Assembly (NCBI GenBank): GCA_022264855.1
Contig: JABYQU010000038.1
Span: 310,001-374,000, forward strand
From: Lenzites betulinus
Taxonomy: Eukaryota; Basidiomycota; Agaricomycetes; Polyporales; Polyporaceae
Length of the DNA stretch: 64,000 bases
Direction of reading: 5' to 3'
Positions 52,572 to 63,798 of the stretch are shown piece after piece. Under the pieces are notes generated by a model. It saw only the letters and a list, made by a program, of their open reading frames with translations, made no database searches and had not been told where the DNA came from. Position numbers and translations under genes: made by a program. Each line of letters starts with the position of its first letter. The stretch's first letter is position 1.

Positions 52572-55500
52572 CTATAGGTACAAAGAGGAGCAGAAGATGA
52601 CGGAGTTGGGCCGTTCCAGCATCTCCGACGCCTTCTCGAACTTCTCCTGGAGCTCGCTGTTGCCGATAACCTTCGCCGCCTGAGCCATCTGCCTGATGAG
52701 CTCCTGGAGCCGCCTGAACACGCGGATCAGACTGCCCTCAAATTGGTCGGTGAGCTGCGAAGTGTTGGAGCGTTAACATGTCATGATATGCTATGGGACG
52801 CGTTGTGGACGCACTTTGCAGATGTCCGAGAATGATGCCCCCCGGCACCATTGGACGACGCAGTCCATGAGCTCAACCTTGAACGACTGAACGTACTCGT
52901 CCTCGTTGACAGGCAGTTTGGACTCCTTCGACACTTTCGCGATCCTGCGCGCAATTTCTTGCATAACACGAAGCGGCGCCGCGAGCTCCTCCTTCAGCTT
53001 AGTCGTCTGCTCGCTCTATATTGACAGATCAGCGTGGTTTCCAATCACTGCAGCGGCCGGCCTACCTTCTCCGTGAACACAAAACAGCTGAGCAGCCCTG
53101 CGCACTGCTCCGGCGAGAGGGTATTGAAGACGCCATTGAAGATGAGCTCCGTAAGCAGCAGCTCGTCACCCGTGCTGATCTCGCACGCGACACGGCCCTT
53201 CATGTCCACGATGTCCGATGCGTTCGTGAAACCGAGCCGGCGCAAAACGCGCTTGCGACACTTGAGCTCCTCCATCTGCAGCACATCGTGCGTCGCTTGC
53301 ACGCGCCGCTTCAGCTCACGGATCCGTGCCTGATGTTCCTGCTTCTTCGCGTATAACGTGTATAGCTCCGGCAGGCGCGGGTCGCTGTGTAGCGAGCTCG
53401 CGTACATCTTCTTCTCCATAGTGTCGATTTTCTAGATAAAGCGTCAGATGATGCTCAAGCTGAATTGTGATGACTAGTGACCTGTATGAGTTCTTTGAAC
53501 TTGGCGTCTGTGATCTTCATATCGACAACAGGATCGAGGAGTGGAATGCCTGTAGGCATCCGGCTCTGTACCTCCAAGATAGCCTTCCAGGTGGTTTCCC
53601 GCTGTTGCAGGGGCCGCAGGTCTTTCGGCATGGCTATCCGAAGCCTACTCACGGAGTCAAGAGTAGATAGGAGGACGGGGACAACGAGCGGTTCCCCGCC
53701 CCGACCGGCAGGACATGGCTGCACACCACCGGGTGTCGGTGTGGTAGTGTTGCGATCCTTGGGGAGCGTCGAGCCCTTCGTACAGTACAACAGTACGTCG
53801 ACAATGTATTGCTCGTGTGCGGGGATATCCTCAGGTTTGGGCCCAGGTCGGTTCTGTAGCAATGTCAGTCAGTGTCACGCCTGACATGAGGGAGAGGATT
53901 CGTACTTTGGGTGGTAGCCGCTTTTGGTAGTTGACAATGACGCCCCAGCCGAAGTCCAACTTCTGGTGCTTCACCTTGACGAGACGGCCTGGTTGGAGGA
54001 AGGGCAGACAATAGTTGGGGTGTGTGACGACCTCACGGAAGTCTGCAGACATCTGATCCAGCTGCTGTCGGAAGTCGTAGTAGTTTGCTACGAGTTCTTC
54101 GTCCGGCACCACGATCGCGGCCTTCTGTTCCTCTTCTTTGTGGAGCTCTGAGGGCGTTCGACGCGGTTAGTATACACACTGCAAAATGCCGAAAATACCC
54201 ACCGGCTTCAATGACGGGGACGTCGGCATTGTTCTGGAACTGGTAGAAGCAGCGCTCGAGCATGAACTCAGGGCTGATACCCTCAACCTTCATCAAGTTC
54301 AGCACCATGTTGTAACCAAGATGGAATGCAGAGTCGAGCCTGTCCGCCTCGCCCTTAATCATTTGCTTCGCCGAGGTCGGTTCGAGCTTCTCGTCGCACA
54401 TCATAATCACCACCCCGCGGTCGTCCAGCCCACGTCGCCCTGCACGGCCAGACATCTGAATGTACTCGCCCGAGGAGAGGTTGCGGAAATCGCGGCCGTC
54501 GAACTTGCGCACCGCTGTGAACACGACAGTCTTCGCGGGCATGTTCAGGCCGATCGAGAACGTCTCGGTCGCGAAAAGAATTTTGATGAGGCCCTCTTGG
54601 AAGAGGATCTCGATGACCTCCTTGAGGATGGGCAGCAGTCCGCCGTGATGAATACCGATACCGCGCTTGAGGAGTGGGAGCAAATTGGCAATCTGCGGCA
54701 GCTGGCGGTCGTCTGGGGCGAGGTTCTCGATGGCGTTATTGAAGATGTTCGCGACGAGGTCCTGTTCATCCGTCGAGTTGAATTCGAATTTGGAGAGGGT
54801 GAGCGCGAGCGACTCGCACTCGCGCTTGCTGAACGCGAACACGATGACCGGGTTGTAATTCTTCATCATAATCATTTTGACGATCTTCTGAATGTCCGAC
54901 GAGCCTACGAAATGTGAGCTTTCGCGATACGTAGCAGCGGCGTGAGCTTCTGACCCTTCTTCTCTGCGCCCTTTTTGATCTTGCCCTTCCTCCCCTTGCC
55001 TGCTTTGGGATCCGCCGGGTCGTCGCCCATCCTCTCCTGTAGCATTCCCATCGCCTTGGTGAAGTTGTCATCGCGGAATTCACCCTTCTCGTTCACCACA
55101 AGATAGATGCCCTCGCCCCCTGCGGGAAAGAGGTAGTGTTGCAAAGGGGTAGGCCGGAAATCTGTATACACAACATGGCATGGCTGCTCATGCGACTTGC
55201 ATATCCACTCCGCGAATTGCATCGCATTGGGGATGGTTGCGGAGAGAAAAACATAGCGCACGGTGTGTGGGAGCAGGATTATGGTCTCCTCCCATACCAC
55301 ACCACGCTCCTTGTCACGCATATAGTGGATCTCGTCGAAGATCACCCACGCGACTTCGCGCATGATTTCGGAGCCTCGGTAGAGCATTGACCGTAGAATC
55401 TACGGGGACATACTGAATTGGGCAGTCTATATATGCGGTAGCTTGGGCGCACCTCAGTTGTCATAACCAGGCATGTCGCACTAGGGTTGATGGTGACGTC

Positions 55501-56303
55501 TCCAGTCATCAAACCCACGTCTCCGAACTCGGCAAGCATTTCACGGTACTTCTGGTTGCTCAAGGCCTGCATGATGGGAAAAAAGAAAAACATGATTTGT
55601 TGCTCTCATATGCACACGAAGTTCTATTTACTGGCCTTGATCGGACTGGTGTAGATTACTCGCTGCTTCTGCTGCAAACACTGCGCGATAGCATACTCTG
55701 CCACCACCGTCTTTCCCGCACTGGTGTGCGCGGAGACGAGCACGCTCTCGTTTCGCTGAATAGCATGCACGGACACCTCCTGGAAGGGATCCAGGATGAA
55801 CTTGTACTCGCGCGCCGGTTTTTCTGGAGGAACATGGTTGGCGATGGGCACGTATGGGTACCCAGGGGGCACGGCAACTTGGTGTCGTACCTAAAATATA
55901 AGAGTCAGAATGAAGTTAAACTATCGCGATTCGCGTGACCCACCTGATGCCTCAGCTCCAAACGAGAACCTGCTTCCACGGCGCCGGTCAATCCGGCGCT
56001 GGCGGGAACCTCTCGTTTTGCCTCTATCTCAACCTCATCCACAACTACCGGGTTGGGCGAAGAAATGCGCGGTTTCTTTGTTTCAGGGGCAGAAGGGCCA
56101 GCGTTAGTAGTACCGAGCTCCGGCGTTGCACCGTCGCGTTCCTTGTGTTGCGGCGGGGAGATCGCCTTGCGCTTTCTGGTGGTCCCGGCCCCGGCTTTAA
56201 TCCCAGCCACAGAGTTCATTTGAACATCCCCATCAGCATCACGCGACGTGTCATTGCTATGAGCGGTGTCGGCAAGGAACGAGAAGAGGTCGTTGGAGTC
56301 CAT
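52572..56303 (-). CDS. mtr4: Mtr4-type exosome RNA helicase
   Basis: About ten exons from ATG 56303 to TAG 52572, about 1,080 residues. After an acidic, basic-patch N-terminus ([12 protein letters not shown]) come helicase motifs: Walker [22 protein letters not shown] ([15 protein letters not shown]), SAT (FLSATIPNA), [26 protein letters not shown] and [12 protein letters not shown]. The family's stalk-and-KOW arch follows ([20 protein letters not shown]), then the DSHCT domain ending [20 protein letters not shown]. Mtr4 unwinds RNA and feeds it to the nuclear exosome in rRNA processing and surveillance, as part of the TRAMP complex. DEIH with the KOW arch separates it from Ski2, which has a different insertion. 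Ends 168 bp from chitinase B, convergent. All joins seen keep phase. Confidence 0.95.
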
Positions 56304-57397
56304 GTCGGGGGTCTTTGAGTGGGTCCGCGGGTTCGTATGTGAGACTGTGATCTCCGAGATGGGTCCTCAGCGCAGGTTATAGGAGCTACGGCACCAGTGA
56401 TACACCCAGCCAGATGAAAAGGAGGGGAAGCTAAGGCTGAACTTGCGAAACAGACTAATGGTAAGAGAGCAGCCCTCAAGCTCTCCGAGGCGCCTAATAG
56501 CAAAGTTTCCTACGGTGAACTATTACGTAATGAGGCTCGCGAACCTTAAGCTTCAGATATCAGAGCGAAGTAATTTAATGACTTGTACTTGACCTTAGAC
56601 TCTTCAAGCTTCAAGGTCTCAAGCTCATCTGCTCTCGCTATCAAACATAACTAGGGATATGCCGCCTAGGCGTCGGCGTAAACCTTGCGTGTATCCAGAG
56701 CCACACGCCCGGACGCGCTCTGCACTGCTCTGCTCGGACCCTGGGATCTCTGACGAGTCTAGAGACGGGTCGCGGCACGCAGGAAAGTGCGGTAGACACC
56801 CCGGAGTGGTGAGTGGGTGGGTTATTTGACCGGTCGAACGCGTACATCCTGAAACCGTATGTACTGCTTTTCACTCCACATAGTCATAATTTACGAGCAG
56901 TACGCGAATCGACAGTGCCCATGGACAAGTAGCCGCCCGACCGCCGATTGCCCCACTGGGCGCAGCAACGAGTTTTCTTCGAGGATGATGAGCGTTTAAT
57001 CCGCGGATTTCGGGCAGATTACGCCCGAGTTACTGTCTCATTACACGGTGAGGTTCATTTGTCCTCTATGTTCACATAAAGCTCACATTCCTCCCGCGTT
57101 ACGGGCCCATTCCACCAGTCATTCCCACCAGAGAACATTTGGTTTAGCAACGGGGACTTTCGACGAGCGAATGTTTATGTAATTAAAACAAGTCCAAAAT
57201 AGGAAGGGCCGCAAGCTGCCGGTGGGGTGCGCGTGCATCCAATCCGTTCGGGCTGTAGATATGCTGGTTGCATACGGGCTAGACAGCAAACAAAGCAGAC
57301 GCCAATTTGATGTATTGGACAGCCAGAAATGTGTAACAGAACATCCAGATGGCAATAAGAGAGCGAGAGGGAGAACGACGCGCTCACAAATCCCCCA
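56304..57397. other. No gene seen
   Basis: 1.1 kb upstream of both the Mtr4 start (minus) and the unknown gene at 57398 (plus). No coding frame was recognised. Confidence 0.45.
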
Positions 57398-59208
57398 ATG
57401 CCTCCCTCGACGAACCCGCCCGTGCCTGTCCACATCCCTGCACCCGCACCTGCGCCCGCGACCGTACCCGCGCCCGCGACCGTACCCGCACCCGCGCCCG
57501 CGCCTGCGCTCACACCCGCGTCGAGGAGCAGCAACGCGCCACAGCTAAACACTACCAGGCTGAATGGGGTCGTATCCGTGGTCGAGGAGTTGAAAGTGGA
57601 GATGAGAAAGAGCCGGGAGGAGGCGGCGAAGCACGAGAAAGTCCTGTATGGCAGCATCAAGGTGTTGCAGGCAAGGTTGTCTGCTGCAGAAGGTCGTCTC
57701 TCAGATGTGATAGAGTACATGGGGCTCGAAGAAGAAGAGGGCGGCATTGATGAGACAGGGAGCCACGAGGTACGGCCTGAGAACAGTGCGAACAGAGCCC
57801 CACGAGACAGCGAAGACGGTGCCGGCAGCTCCGCAGACCCAGCGAGGAGTATTCCGACCCGCGAGGAGATACGAATCAGTGAGGCGGTGGCTTCCCGCGC
57901 GACGATCAAGGTGGGTTAGCATGCACGAAGGCTTATGAGCGGTGTAAGCTCACCTGATGTGTTTTCCGACAGGCAGTGATTAATACCGCGTTTATGAGGC
58001 TTATGGGCGTGGCCAAACTTACCGGCCCCGAGCTACCTCCACACCCCGATGGACTTTGCGAGGACGACGCTGCATGGCCAAAAGACGGGCACTCCAAAGA
58101 GGCGCTGCTTCGCTTTCGATGGGATCAGGGAGAGACGTCGAAGGCGAACGCTAGCGGCTTGAAGCGAGTCTTGCGCTGGATCCAAGCGTCAGGTTGCGCC
58201 TCTGTCCCGCGTGCACGAGACGATCTCGAGAGCATCCTAGAATGTGATCTTGTAGATCGTGTAGAGGTGAGATGGAGGTACATGAGGCAGGAGGCTCGCA
58301 AGCACCAGAGAGCAACACAGATACGCAGTGACGATGCGACGGCAGGCGCAGCCGCACGGCAACGTTCATCCAGTCCGACAGAGGACGGCGCAGGGGGTGA
58401 TGACGGGCCTGGGGATGGAGAAGGAGAAGGAGATGGAGCGGAGACTGTGGAGGTTGTCAAGGATCCGACGGGAACAAAGCGGCGCATTCTGATTTCGCGT
58501 GCAAAGGGGGTAAGCAAGATGACAGCCATGTGCCTGAGAAATACCGTGCTTACCTGGGCCTGGGCCTGCTATAGAAGGCAGCACAACGTAACCGGAAGCG
58601 TGCCAACACCAAGTACGCGGACACCAAGTGGGACGGTGCATTCTTACTCAATGCAATGTCCGATGACGAGGATGACCATGACGCACCCTATGTGGACAAC
58701 AAAGCGACGCGGTATATCAGTCGGGCCCCTGGCTATCGAAGCTTTGAGGTGAGTATGATGGTTGCGAGCACGTACTGCTCAGCACTCACTGGTTCGGATG
58801 TGATAGGTGCAGGAATTATATGACTTCATCGACGCACTAGACGACCCACACCCCGATAAGGATCGCGCTATGGTTCCTCGTTCGAGAGGAGCTTCAAAAC
58901 CTGTCGCTGCGCCACCGAAGGCGATGAAGCTTAGCTTGCGCATCCGTGCCTGGCAGGTGAACCCTGCGTACCTGCAAGACCATCCCGAATGGCTGTACAC
59001 TGGCCGCGTGGCAATGAGCGGTATCGCTTGGGGAGATCTGGAGGATCCCAAGGAGGATGAGAAACCGAGCACAAAGAAAGGGCAAGAGGGACGGGGGCAA
59101 GGGAAAAAGATTCGGCGGGTGGGGAACACTGCGGATGTCGCGGAGGCACAAGCGCAGCTGGATCGCGTGGCTGGCGGTGCGAATGTTGAGACCTTATTTG
59201 AATTGTAG
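57398..59208 (+). CDS. Unrecognised protein with Pro-Ala repeat N-terminus and coiled coil
   Basis: Four exons (57398-57910, 57973-58509, 58575-58748, 58807-59208) join in phase to 541 residues. The start is a Pro-Ala-rich run (PAPATVPAPATVPAPAPAPA), followed by a predicted coiled coil (VVEELKVEMRKSREEAAKHE), an acidic Ser-rich segment, and a middle part with FMRLMGVAKLTGPELPPHP and LKRVLRWIQASGCASVPRAR. The C-terminal part (KLSLRIRAWQVNPAYLQDHP, EWLYTGRVAMSGIAWGDLED) ends in Lys/Arg-rich sequence and ANVETLFEL. No domain is recognised. The middle resembles sequences I associate with Polyporales proteins of unknown function, not with a named family. It is tail-to-tail with a transposase remnant, 24 bp apart, so it may belong to, or have been carried with, a mobile element; this is inference. 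Confidence 0.72.
57436..57520 (+). repeat. Pro-Ala coding repeat
   Basis: Imperfect short repeats of the type cccgcgcccgcgaccgta encode PAPATV units at the start of the unknown gene. G+C-rich, frame-preserving. Edges approximate. Confidence 0.7.
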
Positions 59209-59232
59209 AAATCAGAGAACGTACGGGATGTG

Positions 59233-60963
59233 TTAGTCATCTGGGGGAAAGTCCGAGTCCAGCTCAGCGGCAAGGTCGTTGAACCAGTCATCATTGGCCT
59301 CGATCCCAGTCTACCTATAAATGTCCAGTAAATATCCCGAAATTATAACAGTGCTGCTTACACAATCAAAGGAATGGATCGCCCATAACGGGTACGCATC
59401 GCCGAGGACCTTGGAGGTGAAAGGGATAACCGCGACTGCGGCGGCAAGCTGTATCGACTTGATCACCTCGGGCGGCTGATACTTCCCAGCGTAGGCAACG
59501 TAAACTCCGAGATCTGTCGAACTAGAACGTGATCAGAATGATACTACATCAAAGGGGACAATCAACTTACTACATAGACCACGGAAATGCTGGTATGCGG
59601 TCGTCAGCCTGTAGACGTTCCACAATTGAGCAGACAGTGGGGGCACAATTGCCCACGATGAGCTCGAAGTGATAGAGTAGCCTGCATGGTGTCCGTGATC
59701 CCTCGAAGTCAACACAAGCTATGCGGTCTGCTTCAGTGCGGTTATCGGCAACACTGCCATAGCGCGCGCCCGCCTTGGATATGAATGGAAGCTTGCGGAC
59801 GCAGTTGTTCGCTGAGAATGTGATCGCCGTGGGATCGCAGTTGAAGTCGTTGCCAATTTTGATGTCCGGCCATGTCCGTTGTGCGAAATCTAATAGTAGA
59901 TTGTATACATATGGCGGCAGCTTGCGGAGGTCAGTAAACTTCTTGATCGACTTCGGCTTGAGTATTGCATCGCCCACAGCAAACCCGGCGAGCTGATTCA
60001 ATAGCGTCCCACGCACGATGCCACTGGCTTTGGCGATGCGATCAATCAGCGCACGCTCCTGGGGAAGAGCAGAGTCCGGAAGGGCGGTTATCTGGGATAG
60101 GTCTAGTCAGTGTTGTGTTCATGTGATTGTCGGCACTTACCAGTTCATAGAACCGGTGCTTTCCCACCCAATTGCGGAGAAGCGTAAGTTCCATCTCTCC
60201 GCCGGCCTTCCCATTGTGATTGACACGCTCTTGCTCGCCGTTGAACCTTTCTTGAGCATAGAGCCACCATGCATATACAGGCCCAAAGAGACGGAAGACG
60301 ACGGGGTAGTGCATGGCCAGATGATGGTTCGGTACGAGGTGGATACCAAGGCGTAGCATCTCCTCGCAACATCGTCGCAAGTAGCGGTGTCCACGCTGAA
60401 CCTCCTCCATGGAGATGCTTTCGCTGGCAAGGATCCGCTCCGCCACAGATGCATAGATGAATATGTCGTAGATCTCTTTCAGATTACGGATAAATACCGG
60501 GGTGGTCTTCGCATTCCCGGGGACAGCCGGAGCAGTGCGAGAGATGCGGTCGTCAGAGTCGCGCCAGCAAAGCCATAGCATAGTTGACTGAATGTTCAAC
60601 CAGCGTCGCCATTGATCGGCCTTGGGAAGCGAGTGGTTCTCGCCCAGCTATAGATAGTGTTCTATCAGCATCATCGGTGCATACTGCGCATAATCACTCA
60701 CATTGGTAGGAAGCCGTCCAATGCCGGATGGCCATTCAATGGATGCCATGACCGTGTCGAATTGACCCCACATCTTCTTGTCAAGGAGGTATCCATTCAC
60801 GAGGAAGTCCATAAACAGGTTCTTTGTAATCCCCACTATCAGACCGTCGGTGTCAGTAGAAGCTGGGACTCGGAAGTAAGCTGTTATTGAGTTACATACG
60901 GTAGAAATTGTGCATGTAATCGAGGGCAGCATGAGTCACGGGCATCCACCCAGGAATAGCCAT
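59233..60963 (-). CDS. C-terminal remnant of a Plavaka/CACTA-type transposase
   Basis: Read from ATG 60963 (MAIPGWMPVTHAALDYMHNF) to TAA 59233. Blocks in order are THAALDYMHNFYL, GITKNLFMDFLVNG, IEWPSGIGRLPTN, LGENHSLPKADQWRRWLNIQ, GIHLVPNHHLAMHYPVVFRL, FGPVYAWWLYAQERFNGEQE, LTLLRNWVGKHRFYEL and, near the end, DLGVYVAYAGKYQPPEVIK, ending SDFPPDD. From memory this matches the C-terminal region of fungal Tnp2/Plavaka transposases, including a DUF4218-like part. The catalytic N-terminal half is absent, and upstream DNA turns into a minisatellite. Introns have GT-AG ends and mostly keep phase; the join near 59575 (AFPWS to STDLGVY) is uncertain. Probably not active, but possibly still expressed. 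Confidence 0.68.
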
Positions 60964-61023
60964 GAACTCAGGCCTAGGTAGCATATGAATCTATTAAACA
61001 TCTCTGATCAGTGACCCGCAGTG

Positions 61024-61369
61024 ATGTATTATTGTCCCTCATCGCAATGGCCTCTCTTAATGTATTACCAACCCTCTCTGAATGTATTACATCTGCTCTC
61101 TCGATGTATTACGCCTGCGCTCTCAATGTATTACTGCGTCTGTGAATATATTACGTCTGCACTCACAATGTATTACAGTGTCTGTGGATGTATTACGCCT
61201 GCGCTCTCAATGTATTACTGCGTCTGTGAATAATTACGTCTGCACTCTCAATGTATTACAGTGTCTGTGGATGTATTATGCGCACTCTGTGGATGTATTA
61301 TACGCCCTCTGTAGATGTATTATACGCCCACTCTTAATGTATTATGCCCGATCCCTCTATGATGTATTA
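61024..61369. repeat. Minisatellite with core ATGTATTA
   Basis: About 16 units of 20-22 bp end in ATGTATTA (14 exact; two variants such as ATATATTA). Consecutive units run CGCCTGCGCTCTCA, CTGCGTCTGTGA, CGTCTGCACTCACA and CAGTGTCTGTGG, each followed by the core. This group of four (84 bp) is repeated once with few changes, so the array has a higher-order period. Later units drift (CACTCTGTGG, CGCCCTCTGTAG). It carries a long open frame on plus, but composition says repeat rather than gene. It lies where the N-terminus of the transposase should be. Confidence 0.9.
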
Positions 61370-61710
61370 CAATCCCCTCATGGGTGCACCCACACGGCGG
61401 GCCTGTCAGTTCTTGCAACGGGCGCGCCTAGATCCCTAGAAGACCGGCAGCTGCTCATCAGGGACCTAGCACCCTGCATCATAAGGCACGCCTCAAAACC
61501 CTGACCGAAGAAGTCTGTATAATAATAGCAAGTCGCGCTTATCATCCCGCAGATCTGTAGTCCGCTGTCTGGGGTATTCCCACGGCGTCCCTTTAATATA
61601 CAACACCCCGCACCCCGCTAGCGCTGTTCTCATTCTGCTCCCTCCTCCCCTTCCCCCCTTTCCTCCCCTCCACCTTCGCGCATCCACACTCAAGCTTCGC
61701 ATAGTGGTAC

Positions 61711-62217
61711 TTGTATCACCCACCCTCCTTTGGTAACTCATCTGTTTCTTTGCTCATACTATGCTCATCCACTTCGCAGTCGCCCCCGCCTCCCAGTACC
61801 CGCCTTCCAATGATCGAGACCGTCTCGACATACAAATCAATCACCTCGTCCACCCCCTCCGTGCCCGCCGTCTCCAAACACGCTGCCCCTGCGCCCATCA
61901 TCACTAATCAAATCCCCTCAGGCTCCGGACCCAACCTCCCCAGACCCTCCCTCTCTGCACTGGCAGTCACCACGCGCGTCCCTTCTGCAGTTACGCGTTT
62001 GTTCCTCAGCACACCCTCCGGCATCCCGTCTCCTACCCGTCCTGCAATATCACCCACCTCCCGCGCGACCTTGCGTCTACTCCTCGCATCCTGTGCACGT
62101 CCCTCGCCCATCCGTACGGCGCCGCCTGTGGCTTGTTTACTCACACCACTCTCGCCTCCCGGCATCCTCATCTCACCACGCGCCACAGAGGATCATAGGC
62201 GACAATATGAGAATTGA
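61711..62217 (+). CDS. Doubtful hypothetical protein, Ser/Pro-rich
   Basis: An open frame on plus whose first ATG gives MIETVSTYKSITSSTPSVPA, rich in Ser, Pro and Thr with no domain. It overlaps an equally open minus frame. The pyrimidine bias that makes it Ser/Pro-rich also keeps both frames open. Retained at low confidence as the only candidate between the minisatellite and the next gene. Confidence 0.2.
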   Translation: MYHPPSFGNSSVSLLILCSSTSQSPPPPSTRLPMIETVSTYKSITSSTPSVPAVSKHAAPAPIITNQIPSGSGPNLPRPSLSALAVTTRVPSAVTRLFLSTPSGIPSPTRPAISPTSRATLRLLLASCARPSPIRTAPPVACLLTPLSPPGILISPRATEDHRRQYEN

Positions 62218-62467
62218 AAAAGTTAGTACAGCTATCCCGTGCCGATGTGAATTTCTCGCTGACTGCCAGCTGGGTACACGACCGAATTTCAACAGAGTGC
62301 AGGTTACCTCCTCTTAATGATTGAACGCGACTTTTGTATCTTGTAGGCGGCTGTGCTCGTTTGTAATGTATATCTGCGTGCTCCGGATACATCATACAGG
62401 TGAGCTCCAAGAAGCAAGATGTTATTGCAGCTATGAGACACATTAAGCACGGCTCGCTGGATGTACT

Positions 62468-63211
62468 TTAACTAGAACGCTTTCGTTTGGTGTTCATCGG
62501 TTCCGGAGTCTCGTCGCGCGGGCGGGGCGCACGACGGTTGCGGGCAGGGCGTCCGCCGTGAGGTTCAGTTGGGAGCGACATGTGCTCGTCCTGTGTGTTG
62601 ACTGTATTGGGATGCCCACCCGATTGGGAGCCCGAGCTGCCAGAACCCTCCTTGGAAGACATAGAAGAAGACGTCGCATCGGCGATCGTGGGGAATGAAT
62701 GATCCGGAAATGTCACTTGCCCCGCATTATCGGTCCACATGGAAGCCGTACCCCAGATTGTACCGGTGCCGCAGTCGAAGGTATTGAAGTTCCCAAATGG
62801 GTCGTCAATACGAGCGTCGGGAGTCATTAGCTGATTGAAGGAAAAGGGGGCATTGCCGAACAGTTGGAGTGCATCGTCCATGAGGCCGGTGTCAAACTGA
62901 GCATTATATCCCGGCAAAGGGAATGCCAGAGACAAAGGATCGAGAACGGGGACGGCATCGGCCAGGTGGTCCTTGACCAATGGAAACGTGGCGGTGGGGA
63001 ATTCAACGGATGAGTGGGGGATGCGGGCAACGGCGTCATCGGTGGGTATATCCGGGATATCGGAACTGGGGAAGTCGCCCAAAGTGGGGGTAGTCGGTGT
63101 CGAACTGTCATAGGCCTCTGTCCCAGCTGTCGGTATAGGGATGCCAGATGAAGACGCGTATGGGGTGAGCGAACTGGGACGGATTGCCCCCAACCCTGCA
63201 GCCGTAGCCAT
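62468..63211 (-). CDS. Hypothetical Ser/Thr/Pro-rich protein
   Basis: An open frame that continues upstream to about 63628; the first ATG in frame is at 63211 (MATAAGLGAIRPSSLTPYAS), which would give 247 residues. The protein is rich in Ser, Pro and Asp, with hydrophobic spots (AFPLPGYNAQFDTGLMDDAL, FNQLMTP) resembling acidic activation domains. It ends in a Lys/Arg-rich tail (RPARNRRAPRPRDETPEPMN, then TKRKRSS). That pattern suits a nuclear protein. No DNA-binding domain is visible; one could lie in an upstream exon. The true start is uncertain. Confidence 0.4.
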   Translation of the reverse strand: MATAAGLGAIRPSSLTPYASSSGIPIPTAGTEAYDSSTPTTPTLGDFPSSDIPDIPTDDAVARIPHSSVEFPTATFPLVKDHLADAVPVLDPLSLAFPLPGYNAQFDTGLMDDALQLFGNAPFSFNQLMTPDARIDDPFGNFNTFDCGTGTIWGTASMWTDNAGQVTFPDHSFPTIADATSSSMSSKEGSGSSGSQSGGHPNTVNTQDEHMSLPTEPHGGRPARNRRAPRPRDETPEPMNTKRKRSS

Positions 63212-63740
63212 CTGAGCCGCGTTCCCTGGTCGAGGCGGCGGGAGAGGCCTGTCAACTGACGGGACGCTCGGGCTTTTGCCTGCGAGTCGAGAGCTGCTCG
63301 GTACGTTACTGGTGCGGGCAGGAGATTGACTGTCGCGTGCGCGAGTTGCGGACAGAGAGACTGAAGGGAGGCCGGTCACCGAAACAGGCAATGCCCTTGT
63401 CTCACGCAACGATCGAGCTGCAGCGTGTAAGCCGATGATGCACTCAACCGACCGGTAAGGACGGATGAAAGAGACGGTCGAGAGCCCAGAAGGTCGAGAC
63501 CGGGCTGCGAAGACGTCTCGCGGAGCGCGAGGAGATGCAAGGTTCGCGTCGGGTGCCCTTACGGCGGCGCAGTACGCAGAGAAGCGCGGAGGGAGGGGAG
63601 GGGTAGCGGTAAGGCGGAAGGTGCGCAACGACTCAGCTAAGCTGGCGTTTCCGCAGTACGCAGGAGGGTCGCTTCGTAGCCGGTGTCGGCGTCGCAGAAA
63701 ACTCGTAACGCAATCGCAACGCTAAACGCTAAATCGCAGG

Positions 63741-63798
63741 GGTTCGCAGTTCGCAGAGTTCGCAGGGTTCGCAGTTCGCAGTTCGCTGTTCGCAGGGT
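63741..63798. repeat. Short tandem repeat GTTCGCAG
   Basis: About seven copies of a 7-9 bp unit (gttcgcagg / agttcgcag), imperfect, within 60 bp. A related aacgc-type repetition is seen at 63700-63725 and 63965-63997 (aacgcggaacgcgg). No gene is near the array on the right. Confidence 0.75.

Noticed and set aside
61082..61504. Long plus-strand open frame of 140 codons over the minisatellite
   Set aside because: It is repeated VLRLRSQCIT-type sequence produced by the 20-22 bp units; the open frame is a by-product of the repeat.
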